This document shows positions 1 to 8,699 of a stretch of DNA of 64,000 bases, in pieces (the stretch's first letter is position 1; each line of letters begins with the position of its first letter). Both the position numbers and the translations under genes were made by a program. The notes under the pieces are model-generated. The model worked only from the letters and a program-made list of their open reading frames with translations, made no database searches and was not told the origin of the DNA. This DNA is from CAVTYH01 sp963738835 (GTDB lineage: Bacteria; Planctomycetota; Planctomycetia; Pirellulales; JADZDJ01). The DNA lies in assembly GCA_963738835.1 (NCBI GenBank), contig CAVTYH010000003.1, positions 62,001 through 126,000 on the forward strand. The letters run 5' to 3'.

Positions 1-846
1 TGCCGCGGCGATGACCACCAACCTTGAAAGCGCAAGCGTGGTCGATTATCTGGAAGGTGTAGGTCGCGGGCTGAGAATCATTCATCCGCCGCTGCCGCTG
101 CTGGCCATGCCCACCACCGCCGGCACCGGCAGCGAGGCCACCAAGAACGCCGTCATTAGCAGTTACGATCCACCGTTCAAGAAAAGTTTGCGGTCCGATC
201 TGATGGTGCCGAGCATTGTGCTTGTCGATCCGGAGCTTTCGATCAGTGTGCCTGCCGACATCACCGCGCATACCGGCATGGATGCGATCACTCAGCTTAT
301 CGAAAGCTACATCTCGCGACGGACCAAACCATTGCCACGGGCGCTGTGCATTCAAGGCGTGCAATTGGCGATTCCCGCGCTGGCCGAAGCGGTTCGCGAT
401 GGCAGATGCCGGCCGGTCGCGAAGCGATGGCTCACGCCGCGCTGCTTTCGGGAATCGCGCTGGCAAACTCGGGACTGGGATTAGCTCACGGCGTGGCCGC
501 GGCGCTCGGCGTGGAATGCCGCGTGCCGCACGGATTGGCGTGCGCCGTGATGTTGCCCCCGGCATTGCGCCTGAATCGAACCGTCTGCGAAGCGGAGTTG
601 GCATCGTTGGGGCGTGTGGTATGCCCAGGGCCGTTCAACAGCGACACTTTGGCAGCCGACGCGTTCATCGAGCGGATCGAGTCTTTGGCCGAAGAGATCG
701 AGATACCCAAACAAATGAGCGCGCTTGGCGTCCGCCGTGATCAAATTCCGGCACTAGTCACCGGCTCACGCGGCAACAGCATGTCGGGTAATCCGCGCGA
801 CGTTTCGGATGAAGAACTCACCGAACTCTTGGAATGGATGCTGTGA
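1..846 (+). CDS. Iron-containing alcohol dehydrogenase, 5' cut by window edge and frameshifted
   Basis: The reading frame is open from the first bases, so the true start lies outside the window. Frame 2 carries the cofactor-binding motif GTGSEATKNAVI and the metal region HTGMDAITQLIESY; the rest of the protein continues in frame 1 from about position 405 (AGREAMAHAALLSG, then LAHGVAAALG and VPHGLACAVMLP) to the TGA at 844-846. The two later His residues are the usual metal ligands. In FucO-like enzymes the first site reads DALTHA; here the His is Gln, a variation that may mark a different subfamily. Role by family: NAD(P)-dependent alcohol/aldehyde oxidoreduction in the cytoplasm; substrate cannot be told. 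The frame change near 400-420 is either an indel error or a real break. Confidence 0.8.
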
Positions 847-979
847 TTTCAGTCGTTCGGTTGCATGTAATTTACTTAGCCGGTGGGCAACGCCCATCGA
901 AGAATCACAGCCGGACGATTCACTTGCCTAACTCCGGTGGCTCTCAGCCACCGGCTGTTTCTCAAAAGCCATTGATACT

Positions 980-1543
980 TCAATCACCGTGCAACTGCCG
1001 AAGCCGGCTCGACAATCGCAGCATCAATTGCACGCGCTGGAATTCATGTAGCCATTCTTGCGTGATGGCGTCCAGTAAATTCTGACTTTGCGGCACAATT
1101 CCGCTTGGACACGATGGTTCCACATGATCGATTGCCATCTGTTTGTATTCCGCTAAGGTGCGCTCGCCATAGATTCCGCAAAACTTGTCGTCTTCGCTTA
1201 AAAATACGACAACCGGTATCCGATTACCGCCGCAGATCTGCAGCGCCTGCATTAGATCTTGATTTTCGTCGCGATCGAAATAGTGAATCTTGATTTTCGG
1301 CGCGACTTCTACAAAGCGCTCGAAAATCGGGCACTGATTCACCGATTCGGGGCACCACGCGCCGGCCAGGCACAGCACTTTCATCTCACGAACAAATCCG
1401 CTGAGGATTTTTCGCTGCTCTTCGTTCAGATGCACTTGGTCGTAAACGCAGGCCCAGCGGCGGCGATATTCGTTGGAGCCGTAACGCTTCAGAAAATCTG
1501 CATATGGCAATCCATCGGGATACTTGGCAGCAAAATCAAACAC
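980..1543 (-). CDS. Thioredoxin-family protein with single-Cys active site
   Basis: 187 residues. The segment MKVLCLAGAWCPESVNQCP has the strand-loop-helix layout of a thioredoxin active site, and GGNRIPVVVFLSED supplies the cis-Pro loop. The active site reads WCPES, so the second Cys of CxxC is missing; a further Cys follows four residues later. This argues against a standard disulfide reductase and for a monothiol or bacilliredoxin-like role. No signal peptide is seen, so it is probably cytoplasmic. It is divergent from the cysC gene downstream of its start, with about 120 bp between them. The fold call is fairly safe; the function is not known. Confidence 0.65.
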   Translation of the reverse strand: MFDFAAKYPDGLPYADFLKRYGSNEYRRRWACVYDQVHLNEEQRKILSGFVREMKVLCLAGAWCPESVNQCPIFERFVEVAPKIKIHYFDRDENQDLMQALQICGGNRIPVVVFLSEDDKFCGIYGERTLAEYKQMAIDHVEPSCPSGIVPQSQNLLDAITQEWLHEFQRVQLMLRLSSRLRQLHGD

Positions 1544-1666
1544 GACGGCTCCAGAAATGTGTCGGTTTCAGCAAGGGAAGAGACCTTTTCCGCTGCTGCG
1601 GTGTCCGATATGATCGGTTCTTTCAATTTCGCCGAATTATACCGATCTTGGGAGTGATGAGCCGCC

Positions 1667-2323
1667 ATGTCTGAAGAAAAAGTCCACCTGCATTGGCACG
1701 AGCACAGCGTGACGCGCGAGGAGCGCGAAGCCTCCAACAAGCAAAAAGGTTGCGTCGTTTGGTTCACCGGCCTGAGCGCCTGCGGCAAGAGCACGATCAG
1801 CAATCTGGTCGACCACAAGCTGCATGAACTCGGCTACCGCAGCTTTGTGCTCGATGGCGACAATGTGCGCCACGGCCTGAATGCCTCGCCGGCGCTGCTG
1901 AAAGAACGCCACGGCGAAGAATTTGCCAAGCGCTTTGGCCTGGGTTTTTCAGCTCAAGACCGCGAAGAAAACATTCGCCGCATCGGTGCCGTGGCGGAAC
2001 TGTTTGCCTCGGCCGGTATTATCGCACTGACAGCATTCATCAGCCCGTACAGGCGCGATCGTGATGCCGTGCGCGGCAAGCTGAAGGCGGGCGATTTCAT
2101 TGAAGTGTTCGTCGACGCCCCGCTGGAGGTTTGCGAAAAGCGCGATCCCAAGGGCCTCTACAAAAAAGCCCGCGCCGGCGAATTAAAAGGCTTTACAGGC
2201 ATCGACGATCCCTACGAAGCCCCCGAAAAGGCAGAGTTGCGGCTCGATGCTGGCACAAAAACTGCGGAAGTGCTGGCCGACGAAGTGATAGCGTATTTGC
2301 GCAAGACGGGGAAAGTGAAATAA
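1667..2323 (+). CDS. cysC: Adenylylsulfate kinase (APS kinase)
   Basis: 218 residues, the normal length for a stand-alone APS kinase. It phosphorylates adenosine 5'-phosphosulfate to PAPS, using ATP, in sulfate activation. The P-loop is GLSACGKST (most homologues have GLSGAGKST), followed by VLDGDNVRHGLN, the FSAQDREENIRRIGAVA helix, ALTAFISPYRRDRD and the lid segment KGLYKKARAGELKGFTGIDDPYE, all typical. ATG is preceded by a weak purine-rich stretch. No sulfate adenylyltransferase gene lies beside it, so the kinase appears to be encoded apart from its partner or to serve sulfation of polysaccharides; the latter is inference only. Confidence 0.93.
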   Translation: MSEEKVHLHWHEHSVTREEREASNKQKGCVVWFTGLSACGKSTISNLVDHKLHELGYRSFVLDGDNVRHGLNASPALLKERHGEEFAKRFGLGFSAQDREENIRRIGAVAELFASAGIIALTAFISPYRRDRDAVRGKLKAGDFIEVFVDAPLEVCEKRDPKGLYKKARAGELKGFTGIDDPYEAPEKAELRLDAGTKTAEVLADEVIAYLRKTGKVK

Positions 2324-2667
2324 GCTGAGCGATATCGCCTTTCGTCACATTTTGTCAGGTGATCAGCGTCATATACACAGTGTGCGCGATTTGCGTGAAC
2401 TACAGAAAAGCGCCATTGACACCCTCTGCGCCACAGTTCTACAGTGAATGTTGCTTTGAAGCGGCGCACTTCTGACAGCGAAGATTCCAGGGACTGAATC
2501 GCGCCAAATTCGTCAGATTGCACACCGGGTGAACTCCAGAGCGATGTTCGTCGCAGCCACTGATGGAAGCGCTCCGACAGCCGCAGGAGACCACGGACGA
2601 ATTTCTCCTCAACGTTGCCGCCGCGCCGGGCGGAAGACCCCACGCACCAAGTGCAGGAGGAACGGTC
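2324..2667. other. Intergenic gap, no gene recognised
   Basis: 344 bp between cysC and the small BON-like gene. Open frames here on the minus strand have no recognisable protein features. The only functional signal seen is a strong ribosome binding site (AGGAGG, about 2655-2660) for the next gene. The stretch may hold its promoter, but no clear -35/-10 pair was identified. Confidence 0.4.
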
Positions 2668-2961
2668 ATGGCGGAAAACATTTCTCAAACGGCCGACACG
2701 AAGTCGGCCGTCACGGTTATCGCCACAGAAGCCCAGCACGAAATTCAGCGCCGCCGCATTACACGCATCAAACGGGCCATCCGCCGCAAAACCAGCGGCG
2801 CCATCTCCGACCTGGCCATCCAGTTGGAAGCCGACACATTGATTCTGCGTGGCCGCTGCGCCAGTTTCTATCACAAGCAAGTCGCCCAGCACACGGCCAT
2901 GCACCATCTCGACGGCCAGTCGTTGGTAAATGAAATCGAAGTCGCCGCACGGCCGCACTGA
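2668..2961 (+). CDS. Small BON-like domain protein
   Basis: 97 residues. The ATG at 2668 is chosen because GCAGGAGG sits seven bases upstream; a longer open frame exists upstream but has no such site. The C-terminal half (RIKRAIRRKTSGAISDLAIQ, then DTLILRGRCASFYHKQVAQH, ending in VNEIEVAA) has the alternating helix/strand layout of a BON domain, with the strand LxGxxxS/CxxxKxxA turn typical of that family. BON domains bind phospholipid or act as small scaffolds. No signal peptide is present, so it is likely cytoplasmic. An inverted repeat follows the stop. Confidence 0.55.
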   Translation: MAENISQTADTKSAVTVIATEAQHEIQRRRITRIKRAIRRKTSGAISDLAIQLEADTLILRGRCASFYHKQVAQHTAMHHLDGQSLVNEIEVAARPH

Positions 2962-2973
2962 GAATTGAGTGAC

Positions 2974-3017
2974 CAATGACCAACGCCGTTTGACTTAGCC
3001 GCGCTCTTTGGTCATTG
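2974..3017. terminator. Inverted repeat between convergent genes, likely bidirectional terminator
   Basis: CAATGACCAA (2974-2983) and TTGGTCATTG (3008-3017) are perfect complements with a 24-base loop. The repeat lies between the stop codons of the BON-like gene and the convergent glycosyltransferase. The same words recur near 62141-62200, so this is a member of a local repeat family. Confidence 0.5.
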
Positions 3018-3054
3018 ATGCTTGGCCATTTCTGTTCACTGTCCTCTCCTCGGA

Positions 3055-3870
3055 TCATGCCGCCTTCTTCGTCAGTTCTTCCGACTCTTCCGCCTCCAAC
3101 TCGGCTTGCGAAACCGCGTGGTCTAGCTCCCACAATCGGGCTTGTTTCAAGAACCCAATAAAGGCGATCAGCATCGACATTTGCAGGCCCGGCAACCCGT
3201 CGAGAAATCCGCCGCGCAAAAGATACAGCTGAAAGAACCGAATCGGCGGCCTCAGCAGCATGCCCCAAAAACCGGCCCGACGGCCCCGATCGTGCATGTC
3301 GCGGGCACTTAAGCCAGTATAGTGATTCATCTTTGCCAGATAGTGCGCGTACGTCCAACTGGTGTAGTGCAACATGCGGTTCTGCAACTTCCCTTGCCGA
3401 CCGGCCGCAACTTCCAGTCGCTCATGCACCCGGTTGCCGGAATAGCGGCACACATCGCGGCGCATCAGCCTTAGCACGCGCTCATTGCGGCAATCGCCCC
3501 AGCACAAGCGGTGACCCAAAAAAAACGTGTCGCGATAAATCCAGTAAGCGTCGAAGCCCGGCGGCGGCGCGTCGAGCGCGCTGCGAATTTCCGCCACCAG
3601 CTCCGGCGTCAAGCGTTCATCAGCATCAATGATCAGCACCCACGGATGCCGGGCTTGTGGAATGGCCCAATTCTTGAAATCAGAAAAGTCGATAAGTTCT
3701 CGCTCAATGACTCGGCAATCCAACGCATGGGCCTGCGCCTGCGTGCCATCGGTCGAGCCGCTGTCGGCCACCAGAATTTCGTCGGCGATGGCCCGCACCG
3801 ATTCCACACACCGTGGCAAATTGCCACGTTCGTTTTTAACCGGAATCAAAACGGTTAGTAATTGCCGCAT
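3055..3870 (-). CDS. Family 2 glycosyltransferase (WaaE/KdtX-like)
   Basis: 271 residues. The GT-A fold nucleotide-binding half is clear: LTVLIPVKNERGNLPRCVES, then ILVADSGSTDGT, and the metal-binding IIDADERLTPEL. The middle (YWIYRDTFFLGHRLCWGDCR, RVHERLEV) matches lipopolysaccharide core glycosyltransferases of the WaaE/KdtX type. The C-terminal third has hydrophobic stretches around LLRPPIRFFQLYLLRGGFLDG that suggest membrane association, followed by a charged tail. It probably adds a sugar to lipid A core or another surface glycan at the inner face of the membrane. It is convergent with the BON-like gene and divergent from a second glycosyltransferase at 4180. Confidence 0.87.
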   Translation of the reverse strand: MRQLLTVLIPVKNERGNLPRCVESVRAIADEILVADSGSTDGTQAQAHALDCRVIERELIDFSDFKNWAIPQARHPWVLIIDADERLTPELVAEIRSALDAPPPGFDAYWIYRDTFFLGHRLCWGDCRNERVLRLMRRDVCRYSGNRVHERLEVAAGRQGKLQNRMLHYTSWTYAHYLAKMNHYTGLSARDMHDRGRRAGFWGMLLRPPIRFFQLYLLRGGFLDGLPGLQMSMLIAFIGFLKQARLWELDHAVSQAELEAEESEELTKKAA

Positions 3871-4179
3871 AGTTAAAGTGCTAATAATTCTTTCTTGTGC
3901 AATCGACCGATCACATTTTCCGGTACGCCACCAAAAACTCGGTCATTTCCCCTCGGAAATTGCCTCGCGAAGTTACCACGCACGAGAGAAACAATAGCCG
4001 CTGCCGGCTGCTCGACCAATGTCATTTGCGCCCCGCCGCCAACATGCCAGGCTAAGGCAAACCGCATCGCCACAGTTTCGCTCTGGTTCGCCGATCAATA
4101 AACCGTTATCGTCCCTCCTACCTTGCCCGCTGTCGGGCAGCAAAGGTTTTTCAATCCGGCATCGGGTCGCCCCGCCATC

Positions 4180-5019
4180 ATGCGTCTCTCGGTTATCCTC
4201 AGCACGTACAACCAGCCCGATTGGCTGCAAAAAACCGTGTGGGGATATTCCGCCCAGAGCGATCACAATTTCGAGCTGATCGTTGCCGACGACGGCTCCA
4301 ACGACAGCACCGCAGAAGTCATCGACCGCTTGCAGCGCGAAACCGGCCTGACCATCCGCCACATCTGGCATGAAGACCGCGGCTTTCGCAAATGCACCAT
4401 TTTGAATCGTGCTATCATCGAAGCGACCGGCGATTACCTGATCTTCTCTGACGGCGATTGCATCCCCCGCCGCGATTTCGTGGCCACCCATCGCCGCCAC
4501 GCTCGGCCTGGCTTTTTCCTCTCGGGCGGTTATTTCAAACTGCCAATGGCTCTGAGCCAGGCCATCACCCGCGACGATATTCTCACGCACCGCGCCACCA
4601 ACGTTCGCTGGCTCCGCAAGCACGGGTTGCCTTGGAACCGCAAGCTCTCCAAGCTGGCCGCCCCGCGCTGGATGGCCATGCTGTGCGATGTGTTCACCAC
4701 GACCAAAGCCACTTGGAACGGCCACAACGCCTCTGGTTGGAAGCCTGACATCGTGCGCGTCAACGGCTTCGACGAACGCATGGAATACGGCGCCGAAGAC
4801 CGTGAGATGGGCGAACGCCTGATGAACCTTGGTGTCCGCGGCCGACGTATTCGATATCGCGCTGTGTGTGTGCATCTCGACCATGCCCGCGGTTATGTCC
4901 GGCAAGAAGCGCTGAGCCTGAACCGCCAAATCCGGGAAGCAACCCGTCGCACCCAAGCCGCGTGGACGCCGCACGGCATCGTGAAACAAACCACACTGCA
5001 GATTCCAGCGGCCTCGTGA
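4180..5019 (+). CDS. Family 2 glycosyltransferase with C-terminal galactosyltransferase-like domain
   Basis: 279 residues from ATG 4180 (MRLSVILSTYNQPDWLQ); the open frame begins upstream, but homology starts here. GT-A motifs: LIVADDGSNDSTAEVI and LIFSDGDCIPRRDF (DxD). Towards the C-terminus, VNGFDERMEYGAEDREMGER is the Glyco_transf_7C signature (NGxDExxxxWGxED) seen in chondroitin-type and other galactosyl/N-acetylgalactosaminyl transferases. Likely function is transfer of a hexose or hexosamine to a surface polysaccharide. It is divergently placed to the WaaE-like enzyme and may share the upstream control region at 3871-4179. Confidence 0.87.
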   Translation: MRLSVILSTYNQPDWLQKTVWGYSAQSDHNFELIVADDGSNDSTAEVIDRLQRETGLTIRHIWHEDRGFRKCTILNRAIIEATGDYLIFSDGDCIPRRDFVATHRRHARPGFFLSGGYFKLPMALSQAITRDDILTHRATNVRWLRKHGLPWNRKLSKLAAPRWMAMLCDVFTTTKATWNGHNASGWKPDIVRVNGFDERMEYGAEDREMGERLMNLGVRGRRIRYRAVCVHLDHARGYVRQEALSLNRQIREATRRTQAAWTPHGIVKQTTLQIPAAS

Positions 5020-5402
5020 TCTGGCTTGCTGCTTCGCTCCCTGGAAGAAGGCCTAGGTGAGGGTGCTCGTTCGTCCGTTGTCCTTTCTCATTTGTCTGTG
5101 CTTGGAAGTTTTTTGCATTCTGCTTTTCCTATCCCCTGCACCCTGCGCCCTCGCTTGGTCCCCTGCGCCGCTTGCAAATTCGCGAATTTCTCGAATGTTT
5201 TGCACCATTGCACCCACACTGATACACGGCGTCGCGAAGTGGTTTTCGAAATGCGTTGTTTTTCCCGAGAGTTTTTGCATTTTATTGTGTGCGTGCCAAA
5301 GAAAATAAAAGAACGATGGATCAATGTGTTGTTTTCCTCGAGGAATACGCGATTTTTTGCGCCGCATTGATACATCGCTCTCTCGGCACGTTGTGCCGGT
5401 CT

Positions 5403-5438
5403 CCCTCTCCCTTGGGAGAGGGCCGGGATGAGGGTGAG
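5403..5438. repeat. GGGAGAGG-family palindromic repeat, copy 1
   Basis: CCCTCTCCC (5403-5411) and GGGAGAGGG (5414-5422) form a 9-bp stem with a TT centre, followed by CCGGGATGAGGGTGAG. Relatives lie at 9055-9150, 24956-25054 and 47030-47122; the last two are inside coding frames. Confidence 0.75.
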
Positions 5439-5815
5439 TGCTGCTCCCTGCGACGGACGACGACGCGCGCGAAAAACTGAAATCGATGCGACCATGCGAA
5501 CCGCAAACATCGCGTTTCTCTCGGGAAAAACGTAGTTTCTCCTGCGAGCATTGTCGCCTCACGGCCGCTTTGCCTTGGCGATCAATCGTTCTCATGCTGT
5601 TTCTCTTTGCGCCGGACATCGACCGAGCGGCGATGGAGCGTGCCCAAGTTCGGAGTGCAATTCATCCGCATTGAGTTCGCTGTTCAGGGTGGTTTCCAAA
5701 GCCGCAAACTAGAGGTCACGGTGTGCTGCGGCAGTTCCGCTCTAAATTATAATGTACATAAGTATAAAAAGTCAAGAACCGTTTCAGGCCAGCGACCAGA
5801 ATTCATGGTCTGCCT

Positions 5816-5955
5816 CGGGTGCCACTGGCTCCGCCAGTGCCCGTGCCCAAGGTTCGATTTCGCCAATTCGCAGAACTACGCCGACGGCCTTAAACTCTGG
5901 ACTCGATACCTCCCGCGTCGCTCTACGGCAGCACTGGCAGAGCCAGTGGCACCCG
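5816..5955. repeat. Pair of inverted CACTGGC/GCCAGTG hairpin repeats
   Basis: Copy A (5816-5846) reads CGGGTGC then CACTGGC-TCC-GCCAGTG. Copy B (5932-5955) reads CACTGGC-AGA-GCCAGTG then GCACCCG, i.e. the same unit in the opposite orientation. They bracket about 85 bp just upstream of the Type IIG remnant. A third copy is at 46020-46043. Confidence 0.7.
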
Positions 5956-6009
5956 ACAAGAATCACTTTCAGTTGCCGACCAGTAGTCCGCCGGTTAAGC
6001 TCATCCCTC

Positions 6010-6395
6010 ATGACCAGCCTCGATTTCACCCGCAAAGGCTTGCTCTCCGACTTCACCACCTGTGCGCTGCACACATCAAGGGCGATGAAAAGGGTGAAGC
6101 CCAAATCTTCCTCGACCGCCTGTTCCAAGCCTTCGGCCACAAGGGTCTCAAAGAAGCCGGCGCGGAACTGGAAATGCGCGTCAAAAAGACCGAAGAAGGC
6201 GGCACGGCCTTTGCCGATCTGGTCTGGAAACCTATCGTGCTGATCGAAATGAAAAAACGCGGGGCCGATCTCAACCGCCACTACCGGCAGGCGTTCGATT
6301 ATTGGATTCGCCTGGTTCCCGGCCGGCCAAGCTACGTGGTGCTGTGCAATTCCGACGAATTCTGGGTTTACGATTTCGAAATCCAGCCGTATTAG
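6010..6395 (+). pseudogene. N-terminal remnant of a Type IIG restriction-modification enzyme
   Basis: Starting at ATG 6010 (MTSLDFTRKGLLSDFTT) in frame 1 and continuing in frame 3 after a missing base near 6057 (LCAAHIKGDEKGEAQIFLDR, AELEMRVKKTEEGGTAFADL, IVLIEMKKRGADLNRHYRQA, YVVLCNSDEFWVYDFEIQPY). This is the N-terminal PD-(D/E)XK nuclease segment of large single-chain Type IIG enzymes: FADLVW...VLIEMKKRG holds the acidic/Lys residues. Such proteins run for 900 or more residues with a methylase domain, but this frame stops with TAG at 6393. The missing rest, except the C-terminus at 8700-9050, has been replaced by a separate restriction-modification cassette. Confidence 0.75.
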
Positions 6396-6472
6396 GCGTA
6401 TTGATACGTATGTACAGTCGCGGTATACTCAAACTGTTTTCCAGGCCCTCTGTTTAACGCGCGAGACGGACG

Positions 6473-7816
6473 TTGCAGGTTTGTCCGCTTCTAAAGACTA
6501 TCGAGAGGCAGAGAACTCCAGTGTTTCGAGCACAACAGGGATTGTTGTTTCCAGAGCTAAACCAATGCTCCGCGTCTGAGGGGGCGTCCTCGACCTTCAT
6601 CGGCAATATGGCGCTGCCGGTGCATCGTTGGTTTCGATATAGTGCGGGATTCTCTGCAACGTGGGTTGAGCAGCTCGTCAAACAGCACCAGGGCGCCGCA
6701 AGCCATGTCAGGGTCTTTGATCCATTCGCAGGGTCTGGCACGACTCTTCTTGCGGCCGAGGCAGCCAACGTCGAAAGTTTGGGAATTGAATCGCATCCAT
6801 TCATTTTCCGCGTGGCAAATGCAAAACTTGAATGGCGATCAAGTCCGGAAGTATATCGCGATAAGGTCCGTGAGCTACGGGCGGTCGCCAAAAAGCTCAC
6901 TCCAGTCATTGAAGGTTACCCAGCATTAATTTACAAATGCTACGATGAAGCAGCGCTTGCTGAATTGGATGCATTGCGCCAAGCATACGAAAAAATCAAA
7001 GATGGATCGCCGGCGTCCGAGTTGGCGTGGCTGACGCTGGTCGCGATTCTTCGAAGAACGTCAAGAGCGGGAACGGCGCAGTGGCAATATGTCCTCCCCA
7101 GGAAACAAAAGAGAGCCCCTCAGAATCCATTCGTTGCATTCGATGAAATGCGCAGAATGATCTACGCTGACCTAGTTCTTGGGCAGTCCGCCTCCGGTCC
7201 ACGTTCCCGTTTGGTACTCTCCGATGCACGAACGTGCGAGGGAGTGCCAACTGATTTTGCCGAATTGGTTGTGACGTCCCCTCCGTATCCCAATAACTAC
7301 GACTATGCAGACGCAACCCGCTTGGAAATGTCGTTTATGCGCGAAGTTCGCGGCTGGGGCGATTTACAAGAATCAGTGCGTAAATACTTGATTCGTTCGT
7401 GTTCCCAACATGTACCGGAACGCGCTGTTGACCTAGACGCCACGCTTGCCACGCCTGAACTGGCCCCCATTCGCAGCGAGTTAGCCGACATTTGCGACCA
7501 ATTAGCGGAAGTACGTAAAAGCAAAGGCGGCAAGAAGACTTACCACCTGATGATCGCCTGCTACTTCCGCGATCTTGCGCTCGTGTGGCAGGCATTGCGA
7601 CGCGTATGTGCGGACGGGTCCACGATCTGCTTTGTCATCGGAGATTCTGCACCGTATGGCGTCTACGTTCCCGTCATTCCTTGGTTGGGCAGTTTAGCGA
7701 TTTCAGCCGGCTTCAAGGGCTATCGCTTTGAGCAGACGCGCGTTCGCAATATCAAATGGAAGAATCGAAAACACCGCGTTCCGCTCATGGAAGGGCGTCT
7801 TTGGGTTGAAGGGTAA
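6473..7816 (+). CDS. DNA methyltransferase (N4-cytosine/N6-adenine type) of a Type II R-M cassette
   Basis: Up to 447 residues from a TTG; a GTG at 6521 with AGAGG upstream is an alternative start, giving 431. SAM-binding motif I is VFDPFAGSGTTLLAAEAA and the catalytic motif IV is VVTSPPYPNNYDYAD, in that order. TSPPY is found in exocyclic amino methylases, more often N4-cytosine ones. C-terminal parts (YHLMIACYFRDLALVWQALR, STICFVIGDSAPYGVYVP) match the methylase core. The gene looks intact. Its stop is two bases before the ATG of the putative nuclease, so they are translationally coupled. It would protect host sites, or act alone if the nuclease is really broken. Confidence 0.88.
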   Translation: MQVCPLLKTIERQRTPVFRAQQGLLFPELNQCSASEGASSTFIGNMALPVHRWFRYSAGFSATWVEQLVKQHQGAASHVRVFDPFAGSGTTLLAAEAANVESLGIESHPFIFRVANAKLEWRSSPEVYRDKVRELRAVAKKLTPVIEGYPALIYKCYDEAALAELDALRQAYEKIKDGSPASELAWLTLVAILRRTSRAGTAQWQYVLPRKQKRAPQNPFVAFDEMRRMIYADLVLGQSASGPRSRLVLSDARTCEGVPTDFAELVVTSPPYPNNYDYADATRLEMSFMREVRGWGDLQESVRKYLIRSCSQHVPERAVDLDATLATPELAPIRSELADICDQLAEVRKSKGGKKTYHLMIACYFRDLALVWQALRRVCADGSTICFVIGDSAPYGVYVPVIPWLGSLAISAGFKGYRFEQTRVRNIKWKNRKHRVPLMEGRLWVEG

Positions 7817-7818
7817 AA

Positions 7819-8699
7819 ATGGCAGCATCTCCTGCACACCGTTTTGGCCAAATCATTGGCGATGTCCTCGAAGCGGCAATCATACCTCTGCTCGAACGAT
7901 TTGCCACGACACACAAGCTCTATCTCGACCGTAAAGGAGACCGTCCTTGTCGCAGCGGTAAGAAGTGTTCGTGGGTCGATGCCAACGGCAATACTCACGA
8001 TTTGGATTTCGTCCTTGAGCGCGGTGGTTCGCCAAAAAAGATTGGAATGCCGGTGGCCTTCATCGAAACAGCATGCGCAGGTACACCAAGCACTCGCGCA
8101 ACAAAGTTCAGGAAATCCAAGGTGCTGTTGAGCCTCTGGCCGCCACCTATCGGAATGTCGGGCCTTTCAAAGGCGCGATTCTTGCGGGTGTCTTCACCGA
8201 AGGTGCACTCAAGCAACTTCGGTCTCTCGGATTTACGGTCGTGTACATCCCCTACGAATCTGTTGTGCGCGTGTTCAAATCGGTCGGAATCGATGCCAGC
8301 TCAGATGAAAACACTCTCGATAAGTCATTTCAGGCGAAAGTGGATGCTTACGAACGATTGACGCCAGCGCGGAAAGCGAAACTCTCACGAGCGTTGGCGA
8401 CCGAGCACTCGCAAGACCTCGACCAATTTCTCAAAGCACTATCTGTGACAGTGATGCGTCAAATCGAACGCATTGCCATTTTGGCGTTGCATGGTCAATC
8501 TTTCGAAGTCACGACTGTGGATGACGCCGTTTCATTTATCGAAAACTATGTCGACGATGGTGCTTCAAAGCCACTTGACCGATACGAGATTGATGTTCGA
8601 TACAACAATGGAAATATTATTTCGGGACGATTTATCGACAAAGAGAGTGCAATCGAGTTTCTGCGCACATTCGAGCCCATATCGCCGAAGGTTAGATGA
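7819..8699 (+). CDS. Putative restriction endonuclease paired with the methylase, frameshifted
   Basis: Begins two bases after the methylase stop. Frame 1 gives RFGQIIGDVLEAAIIPLLER, HDLDFVLERGG and GMPVAFIETA; frame 3 goes on from about 8073 with RRYTKHSRNKVQEIQGAVEP, GPFKGAILAGVFTEGALKQL and VVYIPYESVV to the TGA at 8697-8699. Restoring one G at about 8072 would give IETAWRRYTKHSRNK across the junction. Acidic residues in DLDFVLE and FIE followed by basic residues are compatible with a PD-(D/E)XK-like nuclease, but this is my inference, made mainly from the gene order. Total about 293 residues. Whether the missing base is real decides if the system can cut DNA. Confidence 0.6.

Larger units (their letters stand above)
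5020..6009. other. Repeat-rich intergenic region without a recognisable gene
   Basis: About 1 kb. The overlapping open frames on both strands show no domain, signal or codon pattern. Contents seen: a T/A-tract island at about 5220-5380 and 5480-5560 with recurring words such as TTTTTCCCGAGAG and TTTTCCTCGAGGAA; a CCCTCTCCC-TT-GGGAGAGGG palindrome at 5403-5422; and two hairpins in opposite orientation at 5816-5846 and 5932-5955. An alike island is at about 46.5-46.75 kb. Confidence 0.5.

Noticed and set aside
2212..2976. 254-residue open frame on the minus strand opposite the BON-like gene
   Set aside because: No domain; the + strand gene has a strong ribosome binding site and a family-like protein.
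5053..5674. Several overlapping frames in the 5-kb gap
   Set aside because: None has a ribosome site, domain or consistent codon use; they include repeat DNA.
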